Assembly (NCBI GenBank): GCA_020633295.1
Contig: JACKDW010000002.1
Location: forward strand, 496,001-560,000
Direction of reading: 5' to 3'
Source of the DNA: Myxococcales bacterium
GTDB lineage: Bacteria; Myxococcota_A; Polyangia; Nannocystales; Nannocystaceae
DNA: 64,000 nucleotides
In this document: positions 48,239-55,590 of the stretch, one piece after another
Layout: each line of letters begins with the position of its first letter
Position numbering within the stretch: the first letter of the stretch is position 1
Program-made: the position numbers and the translations under genes
The notes under the pieces: generated by a model
Databases searched by the model: none
The model's input: the letters and a program-made list of their open reading frames with translations, nothing else
Told to the model about the DNA's origin: nothing

Positions 48239-48867
48239 TGGTAGGCCTCCACGAGGCCCCCGAGCACGACGTCCCAGCCGTCGACCGCCAAGAACAGCAA
48301 CAGCTTCGCCGGCAGCGCGACCAGCGGTTGGGACTGTCCCGGCAAGCCGATCAACGCGTAGAGCTGGGCCAGCAGCACATCGACCGCCACCAGCGGCACG
48401 AGGATCACCACCGCCATCGCAAACGCGCTCGCCAGCTCCGTGACCAAAAACGCCGGGATCAAGACCAGCGGGTGCCCGCTGTCCAGGCCCTGCAACCCCG
48501 CGAAGAACTCGAGCTCTTGGACGTCGGCGTGCGTCGTCATGAAGCTCACCAACGGCTCGAGCGCGGTCTCCCAGGCCGACCAAGACTCCCAGGTCGACAG
48601 GCCGCCCGCCAGGTGTCCGAGCCCCCCGCTCGCCTCGATCGACGCGGCTGTGGCGAGCCCGATCGGCGCCATGATCACGCCCGTCATCACGACCGCCAGC
48701 GCGAACACCGAGCCCCAGGGCAGGATCCGCTCCGCCCCGAGACCGACGCGCAGCGCGGACAACACCACGCTCACCTTCGTGAAGGACGTGCAGGCCGTCA
48801 GCAGCAGCGGGACGACCGCGATCGCCAGCCACAGCGACAGGCCGTCGCTCAGCTCGAGCTCACCCAT
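48235..48867 (-). CDS. fliP: Type III export-gate protein FliP/SctR-like
   Basis: A 210-aa protein with the strongest family match of the set. It has TSFTKVSVVLSALRVGLG near the first helix, a periplasmic loop with WETALEPLVSFMTTHADVQEL, and LIPAFLVTELASAFAMAV. The closing helix pair LVALPAKLLLFLAVDGWDVV corresponds to the LPFKLLLFVLVDGW signature. There is no cleavable signal, as in non-flagellar SctR. Five copies form the core of the export pore. Its start overlaps the fliO-like stop by 8 nt. Confidence 0.85.
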   Translation of the reverse strand: MGELELSDGLSLWLAIAVVPLLLTACTSFTKVSVVLSALRVGLGAERILPWGSVFALAVVMTGVIMAPIGLATAASIEASGGLGHLAGGLSTWESWSAWETALEPLVSFMTTHADVQELEFFAGLQGLDSGHPLVLIPAFLVTELASAFAMAVVILVPLVAVDVLLAQLYALIGLPGQSQPLVALPAKLLLFLAVDGWDVVLGGLVEAYQ

Positions 48868-49111
48868 CGCGAGCCGGCTCCTCGCCGAGCGCGTACACCA
48901 GCCGAGGCGCGCCGTCCGGACCTGTCCCGACCACCAGTCGCCGCCCGGCGATCTCGACGACGTGCAGACGATGCTGCGACGTCAACCGCACGACTTCTCC
49001 TGCGCGCGCGCTGGTCTGCAGCCGGCGTGACAGGAGCGAGAGGGCGAACGCCAGCCCGCCCAGGGTCAAGCCGACCAGCAACACCACCGGGAGGTTGGCC
49101 CCGAGCGACAT
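48860..49111 (-). CDS. fliO: FliO-like single-pass membrane protein
   Basis: An 83-aa protein with one membrane helix (about 7-27) followed by a small beta domain. QHRLHVVEIAGRRLVVGTG matches the cytoplasmic FliO pattern (re-strand, evgg, LvGvt). FliO helps assemble FliP rings in flagellar systems and is normally absent from virulence-type systems. Its position directly before fliP supports the call. A promoter-like pair on the minus strand (TTGGGG 49141-49146, TAGGGT 49118-49123, 17-bp spacer) ends 6 bp before the ATG. Confidence 0.65.
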   Translation of the reverse strand: MSLGANLPVVLLVGLTLGGLAFALSLLSRRLQTSARAGEVVRLTSQHRLHVVEIAGRRLVVGTGPDGAPRLVYALGEEPARDG

Positions 49112-49117
49112 GGGGGG

Positions 49118-49146
49118 ACCCTAGCGGGAGCGCGAGACGCCCCCAA
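49118..49146 (-). promoter_or_regulatory. Promoter candidate for the fliOPQR set
   Basis: On the minus strand TTGGGG and TAGGGT are spaced by 17 bp. Transcription would begin at or within 1-2 nt of ATG 49111. Only the most conserved bases of each box match, so support is modest. Confidence 0.35.
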
Positions 49147-49196
49147 AAAACCCGCGCCGATTCGATCGACCCGAAATGTAAGCGCAACAAAGGCAA

Positions 49197-49224
49197 ACGC
49201 CCGGACCATCGCTGGCCCGGGCGT
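49197..49224 (-). terminator. Terminator of the ribosomal superoperon
   Basis: ACGCCCGG and CCGGGCGT form an 8-bp stem around a loop that itself pairs (CCA/TGG). Downstream on the minus strand is TTTGCCTTTGTT, a usable T-tract. It begins 24 bp after the rplQ stop. Confidence 0.7.
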
Positions 49225-49248
49225 CGCCGCTCGTCGTTCGTCCTGGGA

Positions 49249-49662
49249 TCAGGTCCGCGACACGAGCTCGACGATCGCCATCGGCGCCGCGTCACCGTGA
49301 CGCTTGCCGATCTTGATCAGCCGCGTGTATCCGCCGGGCCGTCCCTGGAGCTTCGGGGCGACATCGCGGAACAGCTTGTGCAGGATCTCGCGCGAGCGAA
49401 TCATGCGACCCGCCATGCGCAGCGCGTGCACGTAGCGGCCCTGCTCCTCGACGCTCCGCTCCTCGCGGGGCTTGGTGAGCAGATCGCCGAGGCGCAGGCT
49501 CTTCGAGATCGTCTTCTCGGCGTGGCGCCGGAGCTCCTTCGCCTTCGCCTCGGTCGTGGTGATGCGCTCATGCTCGATGAGCGAGGTCACCATGTTGCGA
49601 AACATGGCGCGACGGTGGGCGCTCGTGCGCCCGAACCTTCGGCCGGACTTCTGGTGTCGCAT
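49249..49662 (-). CDS. rplQ: 50S ribosomal protein L17
   Basis: A 137-aa protein opening MRHQKSGRRFGRTSAHRRAM, the invariant L17 start, with VTSLIEHERITTTEAKAKEL following. It lies at the polypeptide exit region of the large subunit. It is the last gene of the superoperon, 5 bp after rpoA, and is followed by an intrinsic terminator. The length is slightly above the E. coli protein (127 aa) because of a longer C-terminal beta part. Confidence 0.97.
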   Translation of the reverse strand: MRHQKSGRRFGRTSAHRRAMFRNMVTSLIEHERITTTEAKAKELRRHAEKTISKSLRLGDLLTKPREERSVEEQGRYVHALRMAGRMIRSREILHKLFRDVAPKLQGRPGGYTRLIKIGKRHGDAAPMAIVELVSRT

Positions 49663-49667
49663 GGCCG

Positions 49668-50711
49668 CTATCCTTCCTCTCGTGCGGCGGCGGCCGCCGC
49701 TGCTGCTGCTGCTGCTGGCGGCGGCCCCTGCCAGTTGTCGATCTTCATTCCGAGCGAGAGCCCCATCTGCGCGAGGATCTCCCGGATCTCCTTGAGCGAC
49801 TTCCGGCCGAAGTTCTTGGTCTTGAGCATCTCTGCCTCGGTGCGCTGCACGAGATCGCCGATGTAATGGATATTGGCGTTCTGCAGGCAGTTGGCCGAGC
49901 GGACGCTGAGCTCGAGCTCATCGACCGAGCGCCAGAGGTACTCGTTGAGTTTGTCGTTCTCGCTCTGCTGCTCGGGCGCGGGCTCCTCGAGCTCCTCGCT
50001 GCTGATAAAGATCGACAGCTGCTCCTTGAGGATCTTGGCCGCGAACGCGACCGCGTCATCAGGCTTTACGGAGCCGTCGGTCCACACCTCGAGCGTGAGG
50101 CGATCGTAGTCGGTTCGGTGACCGACGCGGGCGTTGGTGACGCGGTAGTTGACCTTCTGGATCGGGGAGAACAGCGAGTCGATCGGGATGACGCCGATGG
50201 GCATCTGATCGGTCTTGTTCTGGTCCGCGGTGTAGTAGCCGCGGCCCATCGCGGAGGTCATCTCCATGCGCAGGCGACCGGTCGAGCTGAGGGTCGCGAT
50301 GTGCTGCTGCGGGTCGAGCACCTCGACGCCAGTCGGGCACTGGATATCCGACGCCAGCACCGGGCCCTCGCCCTGCTTGTCGATGATGAGCGTCCGCGGG
50401 GTCGCGTCGTCCATCTTGATCCGCAGCGTCTTGACGTTGAGGATGATGTCCGTGACATCCTCGACGACGCCGGGGACCGTCGTGAACTCGTGCAGGGCCC
50501 CGTCGATCCGGACCGTGGTGATCGCCGCGCCCTGCAACGAGCTGAGCAGCACACGCCGGAGGCTGTTGCCCAGCGTGATGCCGTACCCGCGCTCGAGCGG
50601 CTCGCAGGTGAACTTCCCGTAGGTCTGCCTGATGGCCGAGCCGTCGGCCTCGAGCTTCTTCGGGCGAATGAGGTCGCGCCAGTTTCGCGCAATCGTCTGC
50701 TGATCCTGCAT
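49668..50711 (-). CDS. rpoA: RNA polymerase alpha subunit
   Basis: A 347-aa protein. The N-terminal dimerisation domain contains YGITLGNSLRRVLLSSLQGAA and later TLEVWTDGSVKPDDAV. A flexible linker (EEPAPEQQSEN) leads to the C-terminal DNA- and activator-binding domain (NCLQNANIHYIGDLVQRTE, KNFGRKSLKEIREIL). After the usual family end the protein adds Pro-Pro-Pro, eleven alanines and ArgGluGluGly. The order rpsD-rpoA-rplQ is the standard alpha operon end. Confidence 0.97.
   Translation of the reverse strand: MQDQQTIARNWRDLIRPKKLEADGSAIRQTYGKFTCEPLERGYGITLGNSLRRVLLSSLQGAAITTVRIDGALHEFTTVPGVVEDVTDIILNVKTLRIKMDDATPRTLIIDKQGEGPVLASDIQCPTGVEVLDPQQHIATLSSTGRLRMEMTSAMGRGYYTADQNKTDQMPIGVIPIDSLFSPIQKVNYRVTNARVGHRTDYDRLTLEVWTDGSVKPDDAVAFAAKILKEQLSIFISSEELEEPAPEQQSENDKLNEYLWRSVDELELSVRSANCLQNANIHYIGDLVQRTEAEMLKTKNFGRKSLKEIREILAQMGLSLGMKIDNWQGPPPAAAAAAAAAAAREEG
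49683..49715 (-). repeat. Eleven-alanine codon tract at the rpoA 3' end
   Basis: Eleven consecutive alanine codons, of which the first five in reading order are GCA. GCA is an otherwise rare choice in this genome, which suggests triplet slippage. Confidence 0.9.
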
Positions 50712-50721
50712 CGTGCCTCCT

Positions 50722-51351
50722 CTACTTCGAGTACAACTCCACGATCAGCTGCTCGTCGATGTCCGACGAGATGTCGGACCGCGTCGGCAGCGCCGTGACC
50801 TTGGCGGTGAACTTCTCCTTGTCGAGATCGATCCAGGCGGGCCTGGGCACTCGATCGACGTTCGCCAGCGAGTCGACGATCTTCTGGATCTTGCGGCTCT
50901 TCTCGCGCACGGTCACGACATCTCCCTCGCGCACGAGGTAGCTCGGGATGTCCACGCGCTTGCCGTTGACCAGGAAGTGACCGTGGCGCACGAGCTGACG
51001 GGCCTCGGCGTGGCTCGCGGAGAAGCCCATGCGCAGCGCCACGTTGTCGAGCCGGCGCTCCAGCAGCTGGAGCAGGTTCTCGCCCGTCACGCCCTTCATG
51101 CGCGACGCCTTGTAGTAGTAGCCGCGGAACTGCTTCTCGAGCAGGCCGTACATGCGCTTGACCTTCTGCTTCTCGCGCAGCTGCTGGCCGTAGTCGCTCG
51201 GGCGCTTCTTACGGCCCTGGCCGTGCTGCCCGGGCGGGTACTGACGGCGGTCGTAGCCGCACTTGTCGGAGAAGCAGCGGTCCCCCTTGAGGAACAGCTT
51301 CGCGTGCTCACGCCGGCACAGCCGGCACACTGGACCTGTGTAACGCGCCAT
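50722..51351 (-). CDS. rpsD: 30S ribosomal protein S4
   Basis: A 209-aa primary 16S rRNA-binding protein. It is the zinc-containing form, with Cys9, Cys12, Cys26 and Cys31 (CRLC...CFSDKC). The S4 RNA-binding domain begins RRLDNVALRMGFSASHAEARQLVRHGHF. S4 often represses its own operon by binding the leader; no such leader structure was identified here. Confidence 0.97.
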   Translation of the reverse strand: MARYTGPVCRLCRREHAKLFLKGDRCFSDKCGYDRRQYPPGQHGQGRKKRPSDYGQQLREKQKVKRMYGLLEKQFRGYYYKASRMKGVTGENLLQLLERRLDNVALRMGFSASHAEARQLVRHGHFLVNGKRVDIPSYLVREGDVVTVREKSRKIQKIVDSLANVDRVPRPAWIDLDKEKFTAKVTALPTRSDISSDIDEQLIVELYSK

Positions 51352-51354
51352 GAT

Positions 51355-51741
51355 TTACACCCTCCTCCGCTTCGGCGGGCGGCAGCCGTTATGGGGGATC
51401 GGCGTGACGTCCTTGATCGAGGTGATCCGCAGACCCGAGGACTGCAGACCGCGAAGGGCCGACTCGCGACCCGCGCCGGGACCGGACACGCGGACCGAGA
51501 CGGTCTGCATGCCGTGATCCTGCGCGCGGCGGGACGCCTCGTCGGCGGCCAGCTGGGCGGCGAAGGGCGTCGACTTGCGCGAGCCCTTGAAGCCGCGGAC
51601 GCCGGCGGAGGCCCAGGCGACGGTGTTGCCGTTGACGTCGGTGATCGTCACGAGCGTGTTGTTAAACGTCGAGCGGATGTGCGCGATGCCGGTCGAGATG
51701 TTCTTCTTGACGCGGCGCTTACCTTGTCGTGGATTCGCCAT
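51355..51741 (-). CDS. rpsK: 30S ribosomal protein S11
   Basis: A 128-aa platform protein. Conserved segments are HIRSTFNNTLVTITDVNGN, WASAGVRGFKGSRKSTPFAAQ and the C-terminal DVTPIPHNGCRPPKRRRV. It lies 3 bp after rpsM and 3 bp before rpsD on the minus strand. Confidence 0.97.
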   Translation of the reverse strand: MANPRQGKRRVKKNISTGIAHIRSTFNNTLVTITDVNGNTVAWASAGVRGFKGSRKSTPFAAQLAADEASRRAQDHGMQTVSVRVSGPGAGRESALRGLQSSGLRITSIKDVTPIPHNGCRPPKRRRV

Positions 51742-51744
51742 CGA

Positions 51745-52119
51745 TCATGCCCTCTTCTTCTGGGCCACGGAGCCGCGCTTGGGACCCTTGCGTGTACGCG
51801 CGTTGGTGTGCGTGCGCTGACCACGAACGGGCAGGTTGCGTCGATGACGGAGACCGCGGTAGCAGCCGAGATCCATCAATCGCTTGATGTTCATCTGCAC
51901 GTCGCGGCGAAGATCACCCTCGACCTTGAAGTCCTTCTCGAGCACGGTGCGGATCGCCTGCACCTGCTCCTCGGTCAGGTCGTCGGTGCGCAGCGCGAGG
52001 CCGATACCGGTCTTGTCGAGGATCTTGCGGGCCGACGTCCGCCCAATCCCGTAAATGTACGTGAGCGCGATCTCAACGCGCTTGTTTCGGGGCAAGTCGA
52101 CCCCTGCAATGCGTGCCAT
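51745..52119 (-). CDS. rpsM: 30S ribosomal protein S13
   Basis: A 124-aa head protein contacting the P-site tRNA and the B1 bridges. It opens MARIAGVDLPRNKRVEIALT, followed by YGIGRTSARKIL, and ends in the basic GQRTHTNARTRKGP tail. It follows rpmJ as in most bacterial alpha operons. Confidence 0.97.
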   Translation of the reverse strand: MARIAGVDLPRNKRVEIALTYIYGIGRTSARKILDKTGIGLALRTDDLTEEQVQAIRTVLEKDFKVEGDLRRDVQMNIKRLMDLGCYRGLRHRRNLPVRGQRTHTNARTRKGPKRGSVAQKKRA

Positions 52120-52131
52120 GTGCCGGGCCTC

Positions 52132-52245
52132 CTATCCCTGTCGTTGCTTGTGCTTGGGGTTCTCGCAGATCACTCGCACAACCCCGCGGCGGCGGATGAT
52201 CTTGCACTTCTCGCAGATTTTTTTGACGCTAGCTCGTACCTTCAT
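52132..52245 (-). CDS. rpmJ: 50S ribosomal protein L36
   Basis: A 37-aa protein reading MKVRASVKKICEKCKIIRRR and then GVVRVICENPKHKQRQG, from ATG 52245 to TAG at 52132-52134. Cys11, Cys14 and Cys27 plus His32 form the zinc site of the C+ form. It lies between infA and rpsM, the standard place. Confidence 0.95.
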   Translation of the reverse strand: MKVRASVKKICEKCKIIRRRGVVRVICENPKHKQRQG

Positions 52246-52257
52246 CGTCTTTTCCAT

Positions 52258-52509
52258 TCACCGCGCGTCGTCTCGGCGCTGGCTCAAGGCCATCCCCGTG
52301 ATAATCCCGCGGCTCGGATCGAGACTGGCCCGCTGGACCAGCACACGTTGCCCCGTCCGAACGTGCACGCCACGACGTCGCGCGTCCTCGGAGAGGCTGG
52401 CCGTGAGCACGGCGCCCTCCGGGGCGGGCGACTCGAGGCGATACAGTCGCTGGGGCAACTCAGCGATGACTGTTGCCTCGAAAATTGTCGGGCGTGATTC
52501 ATGCATCAT
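52258..52509 (-). CDS. infA: Translation initiation factor IF-1, strongly diverged
   Basis: An 83-aa protein (usual length 71-73) from ATG 52509, with ATG 52506 as an alternative. The OB-fold pattern is recognisable: TIFEATVIAELPQRLYRLE, GAVLTASLSE, RTGQRVLVQRASLDPSRGII. Several near-invariant IF-1 features are altered: the HISGKMRKNYIRI segment reads SLSEDARRRGVHV, and GDKV reads GQRV. A Ser/Pro/Ala/Glu insertion lengthens the first hairpin. Position just before rpmJ supports the call. A second, conventional infA elsewhere in the genome is quite possible. Confidence 0.75.
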   Translation of the reverse strand: MMHESRPTIFEATVIAELPQRLYRLESPAPEGAVLTASLSEDARRRGVHVRTGQRVLVQRASLDPSRGIITGMALSQRRDDAR

Positions 52510-52655
52510 GCTTGGCACTCGGTGTTTCGACACATTTGACGCAACAGACCGGGCCTGTGAGGCGCGAAAGGTGCCAGGGAATACGTCGCTCGTCCAGTCC
52601 CGATCCATCCGCGCCGGGAGGATCACCCGTGTGAGTTACGGAGGGAGAAAGCCGA

Positions 52656-52688
52656 GCGCGGCGCTGATCTCTGGATCAGCAGCCGCGC
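52656..52688 (-). terminator. 14-bp hairpin after secY
   Basis: GCGCGGC-GCTGATC pairs with GATCAGC-(A)-GCCGCGC around the loop TCTG, with one bulged base. On the minus strand it is followed by TCGGCTTTCTCCCTCC, a pyrimidine tract. It lies 55 bp after the secY stop. Confidence 0.55.
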
Positions 52689-52742
52689 TGTAGAGCGCGC
52701 TCAGGCGAGAGCCGTGGCGAGATCTCGCGAATTCGCGCGCGG

Positions 52743-54056
52743 CTACTTCCGCCGACGCGTACGCCCACGCGCTGGGCCCGCGAAGCCCTCGTAGCTGCGC
52801 GTGACGAGGTGGCTCTCGATCTGCTGCGCCGTGTCCAGGGCGACGCCGACGACGATCAGCAGGGATGTACCGCCGTAGTAGAACGGCACGTTGTAGACGA
52901 CCTGCAGGAAGGTCGGCAGCACGCAGACCGCAGAGATGTACCAGGAGCCAGCAAAGGTCAGGCGGTTGAGGATGAACTCGATGTACTCAGCCGTGCGCTT
53001 TCCGGGGCGAATCCCGGGGATCGACGCGTTCTGCTTCTTCAGGTTGTCGGCGACATCGACGGGGTTGAACTGCAGCGCCGTGTAGAAATACGTGAAGAAG
53101 ATCACGAGCGCGACGTAGACCGTGATGTACAGCCATCCATCGTATCGCAGCGCCGTCGAGAGCTTCTGCAGGTACGGGTTCGAAGTCATCCCGGCGATCT
53201 GCCCCGGGAACATCAGGATCGAGCTGGCGAAGATCGGCGGGATGACGCCGGCGCTGTTGAGCCGCAGCGGCAGGTAGTTCGCCGAGCCGCCGAACAACCT
53301 CCGGCCGACCACGCGCTTGGCGTACTGCACCTTGATCCGTCGCTGGCCGCGCTCCATCACGACCACGAAGGCGATGACCGCCAGCGACATCGCCAGCAGG
53401 ATGCCCAGGAACATCGGCCCGAAGTTCTCCGGGTCGTCCTGTGTCTTTTGGTACAGCTGGTAGAGCGCCGCGGGCAGGTCCGCGATGATGCCGGCGAAGA
53501 TCAGCAGCGAGATGCCGTTGCCGATCCCGCGCTCCGTGATCTGCTCGCCGAGCCACATCAGGAAACATGTCCCTGCGGTCAGCGTCAGGATCGTCATCAG
53601 CTTGAAGCCGAAGCCCGGGTCGAGCACGAGCTGCTGTGAGGCGGTGCTCTGCGACTCGAGCCAGGTGGCCATGAAGTAGCCCTGGATGAGCGCGAGGAAC
53701 ACCGTGCCGTAGCGGCTGTACTGGTTGATCTTGCGCCGCCCCGACTCGCCCTCTTTGCTCAGCATCTCGAGCCGCGGGATCACGGCCGTCATCAGCTGCA
53801 TGATGATGCTCGAGCTGATGTACGGCATGATGCCGAGCGCGAACACGGAGAGGTTGCTGAGCGCCCCGCCGCTGAACATGTTGAAGTAGCCGAGGAACCC
53901 GCCCGAGCCCTGGCTGACGATCTTCTCCATGACGGTCCGGTCGACGCCGGGGACCGAGACGAACACGCCGAAGCGGTAGATCGCCAGCATCGCAAGCGTG
54001 AACAACACCCGCTTGCGCAGCTCTGGCAGCCTGAAAATATTGATGATTACACCCAT
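52743..54056 (-). CDS. secY: Protein translocase subunit SecY
   Basis: A 437-aa channel protein with ten membrane helices. Markers are FGVFVSVPGVDR after the first helix, MPYISSSIIMQLMTAVIP, and the cytoplasmic loop QRRIKVQYAKRVVGRRLFGG that contacts SecA. IPPIFASSILMFPGQ and the final loop KKQNASIPGIRPGKRTAEYI follow. The C-terminus is basic (RGRTRRRK). AGGAG lies 7 nt before the ATG. No adk or map follows, unlike in many bacteria, and a 230-bp gap with a large hairpin separates it from rplO upstream. Confidence 0.97.
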   Translation of the reverse strand: MGVIINIFRLPELRKRVLFTLAMLAIYRFGVFVSVPGVDRTVMEKIVSQGSGGFLGYFNMFSGGALSNLSVFALGIMPYISSSIIMQLMTAVIPRLEMLSKEGESGRRKINQYSRYGTVFLALIQGYFMATWLESQSTASQQLVLDPGFGFKLMTILTLTAGTCFLMWLGEQITERGIGNGISLLIFAGIIADLPAALYQLYQKTQDDPENFGPMFLGILLAMSLAVIAFVVVMERGQRRIKVQYAKRVVGRRLFGGSANYLPLRLNSAGVIPPIFASSILMFPGQIAGMTSNPYLQKLSTALRYDGWLYITVYVALVIFFTYFYTALQFNPVDVADNLKKQNASIPGIRPGKRTAEYIEFILNRLTFAGSWYISAVCVLPTFLQVVYNVPFYYGGTSLLIVVGVALDTAQQIESHLVTRSYEGFAGPARGRTRRRK

Positions 54057-54223
54057 CGGCTCCTACACAGCTTGCCTGGCCCTGCAGCTGATCTGACACG
54101 ACCGCGAAGCGCTCGGCCAGAGGATGAGGCCCGTGAAGATCCCGGGTTTTGGGGTCGATTTCGCGACGAGGGGAGTTGTACCGCAAGGCTTACGCGCTTT
54201 CCACGCGTACAGCCCTAAATACA

Positions 54224-54271
54224 GATGAGACCACGACGCCGCGCGACAAGCGCGGCCCTCGTGGTCTCATC
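54224..54271 (-). terminator. Large hairpin between rplO and secY
   Basis: A perfect 13-bp outer stem (54224-54236 with 54259-54271, core TGAGACCACGA/TCGTGGTCTCA) encloses a 6-bp inner stem CCGCGC/GCGCGG with loop GACAA. On the minus strand it is followed by TGTATTTAGGG. It may terminate or attenuate the spc transcript before secY. Confidence 0.65.
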
Positions 54272-54286
54272 ACGCGGCGGTCAAGA

Positions 54287-54790
54287 TCACGCGTCGGCCG
54301 CCCCAGGCGCCTGCTCGTCGCTAGAGCCGGCGTTCTTCCCCTGGTCGATCAGCTCGATCGTCCCGCCCGCCGCCTCGACCTTCTCGCGCGCCGACTTGCT
54401 GACGCGGTGCAGCTTGATGGTCAGCGAGGTCTTCAACTCGCCGTCGCCAAGCAGTTTCACGACGTTCGCGCGCTTGGGGATCAGGCCGCGCTCGTGCAGG
54501 AGCTCCGGAGTGACCTCCTGGCCGGCCGAGAACACGCCCTCGAGTCGACCGACGTTGACGCCGTGAACCTCAAGCCGATGGATGTTGATGAAGCCGCGCT
54601 TCGGCACCCGACGATGAATCGGGTTCTGACCGCCCTCGAAGGCGACCGGCATCTTGTTCGTACGCGCGAGCTGGCCCTTCTGGCCGCGGGTCGCAGTCTT
54701 CCCGCGCCCGGAGCCGATACCACGTCCCACGCGCTTGCGGCGTTTCCGCGCGCCAGCCGGCGGCTTGAGCGTGTGTAGTGTCGTACCCAT
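54287..54790 (-). CDS. rplO: 50S ribosomal protein L15
   Basis: A 167-aa protein from ATG 54790, with GAGGCAACCAAC upstream. It opens with LHTLKPPAGARKRRKRVGRG, then the basic Gly-rich segment GSGRGKTATRGQKGQ and RVPKRGFINIHRLEV. The C-terminal tail (DEQAPGAADA) is an acidic extension. In-frame codons upstream to 54874 overlap rpmD but lack a ribosome site. Confidence 0.96.
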   Translation of the reverse strand: MGTTLHTLKPPAGARKRRKRVGRGIGSGRGKTATRGQKGQLARTNKMPVAFEGGQNPIHRRVPKRGFINIHRLEVHGVNVGRLEGVFSAGQEVTPELLHERGLIPKRANVVKLLGDGELKTSLTIKLHRVSKSAREKVEAAGGTIELIDQGKNAGSSDEQAPGAADA

Positions 54791-54870
54791 GTTGGTTGCC
54801 TCGTAGTCTTTGAACAGCAAGCCGCGAACGGCTGGAATGCTCTGCGGCCCGGGGGCCGCAGAGGGCTCGA

Positions 54871-55056
54871 TCAATCCGCAGGCTCCACCGCGACGAGGTG
54901 CTGAACCTTCCGGATCATGCCGCGGATCGCGTTCGTGTCCTCGAGGACAGCCGAGCTATGCAGCCGACGAAGCCCGAGGCCACGAACCGTGGCCTTCTGC
55001 TTCTGAGTGCGATCGATCGGACTGCGGACCAGGGTTACCTTGAGTTTTTGCGCCAT
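54871..55056 (-). CDS. rpmD: 50S ribosomal protein L30
   Basis: A 61-aa protein reading KLKVTLVRSPIDRTQKQKAT, then VRGLGLRRLHSSAVLEDTNA, the normal L30 pattern and size. ATG 55056 follows a GGAGG site. It sits between rpsE and rplO as usual. Confidence 0.95.
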   Translation of the reverse strand: MAQKLKVTLVRSPIDRTQKQKATVRGLGLRRLHSSAVLEDTNAIRGMIRKVQHLVAVEPAD

Positions 55057-55070
55057 GGCTACAGCGCCTC

Positions 55071-55571
55071 CTACTCTTGCATCTCCGCGAGCGCGAGCCC
55101 TCGACGGCGCGCCACGGAGTCCGGTGAGCGGAGCTTCTGGAGCGCCGCGACCGTCGCGTGGATCACGTTCTGCGGGTTGTTCGTGCCGATGCACTTGGTG
55201 AGGATGTCGTGAATCCCGGCGCACTCGACGACCGCGCGAACGGGGCCGCCCGCGATGACGCCAGTACCAGGGGCTGCGGGGCGCAGAAACACACGGCCTG
55301 CGCCGTGAGCGCCGAGCACCTCGTGCGGGATCGTGGTCCCGGACAGCGGCACCTGGAACAAGTGCTTGCGCGCGAGATCGTTGGCCTTGCGGATCGCCTC
55401 AGGAACCTCCTTGGCCTTGCCGTAGCCCACACCAACCCAGCCGCGCTCGTTGCCGACGACGACCAGCGCGCTGAAGCTGAAGCGTCGGCCGCCCTTGACG
55501 ACCTTCGCGACGCGGTTGATGTAGACCACGCGGTCAACGAGATCTCCCAGTGAATCGATGTCTTGGATCAT
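55071..55571 (-). CDS. rpsE: 30S ribosomal protein S5
   Basis: A 166-aa protein. The double-stranded RNA-binding domain begins DRVVYINRVAKVVKGGRRFSF, followed by ALVVVGNERGWVGVGYGKA. The C-terminal domain has GTGVIAGGPVRAVVECAGI. It contributes to decoding accuracy and mRNA unwinding at the entry channel. Confidence 0.96.
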   Translation of the reverse strand: MIQDIDSLGDLVDRVVYINRVAKVVKGGRRFSFSALVVVGNERGWVGVGYGKAKEVPEAIRKANDLARKHLFQVPLSGTTIPHEVLGAHGAGRVFLRPAAPGTGVIAGGPVRAVVECAGIHDILTKCIGTNNPQNVIHATVAALQKLRSPDSVARRRGLALAEMQE

Positions 55572-55590
55572 CGGTGCGTCTCCACTCTCA

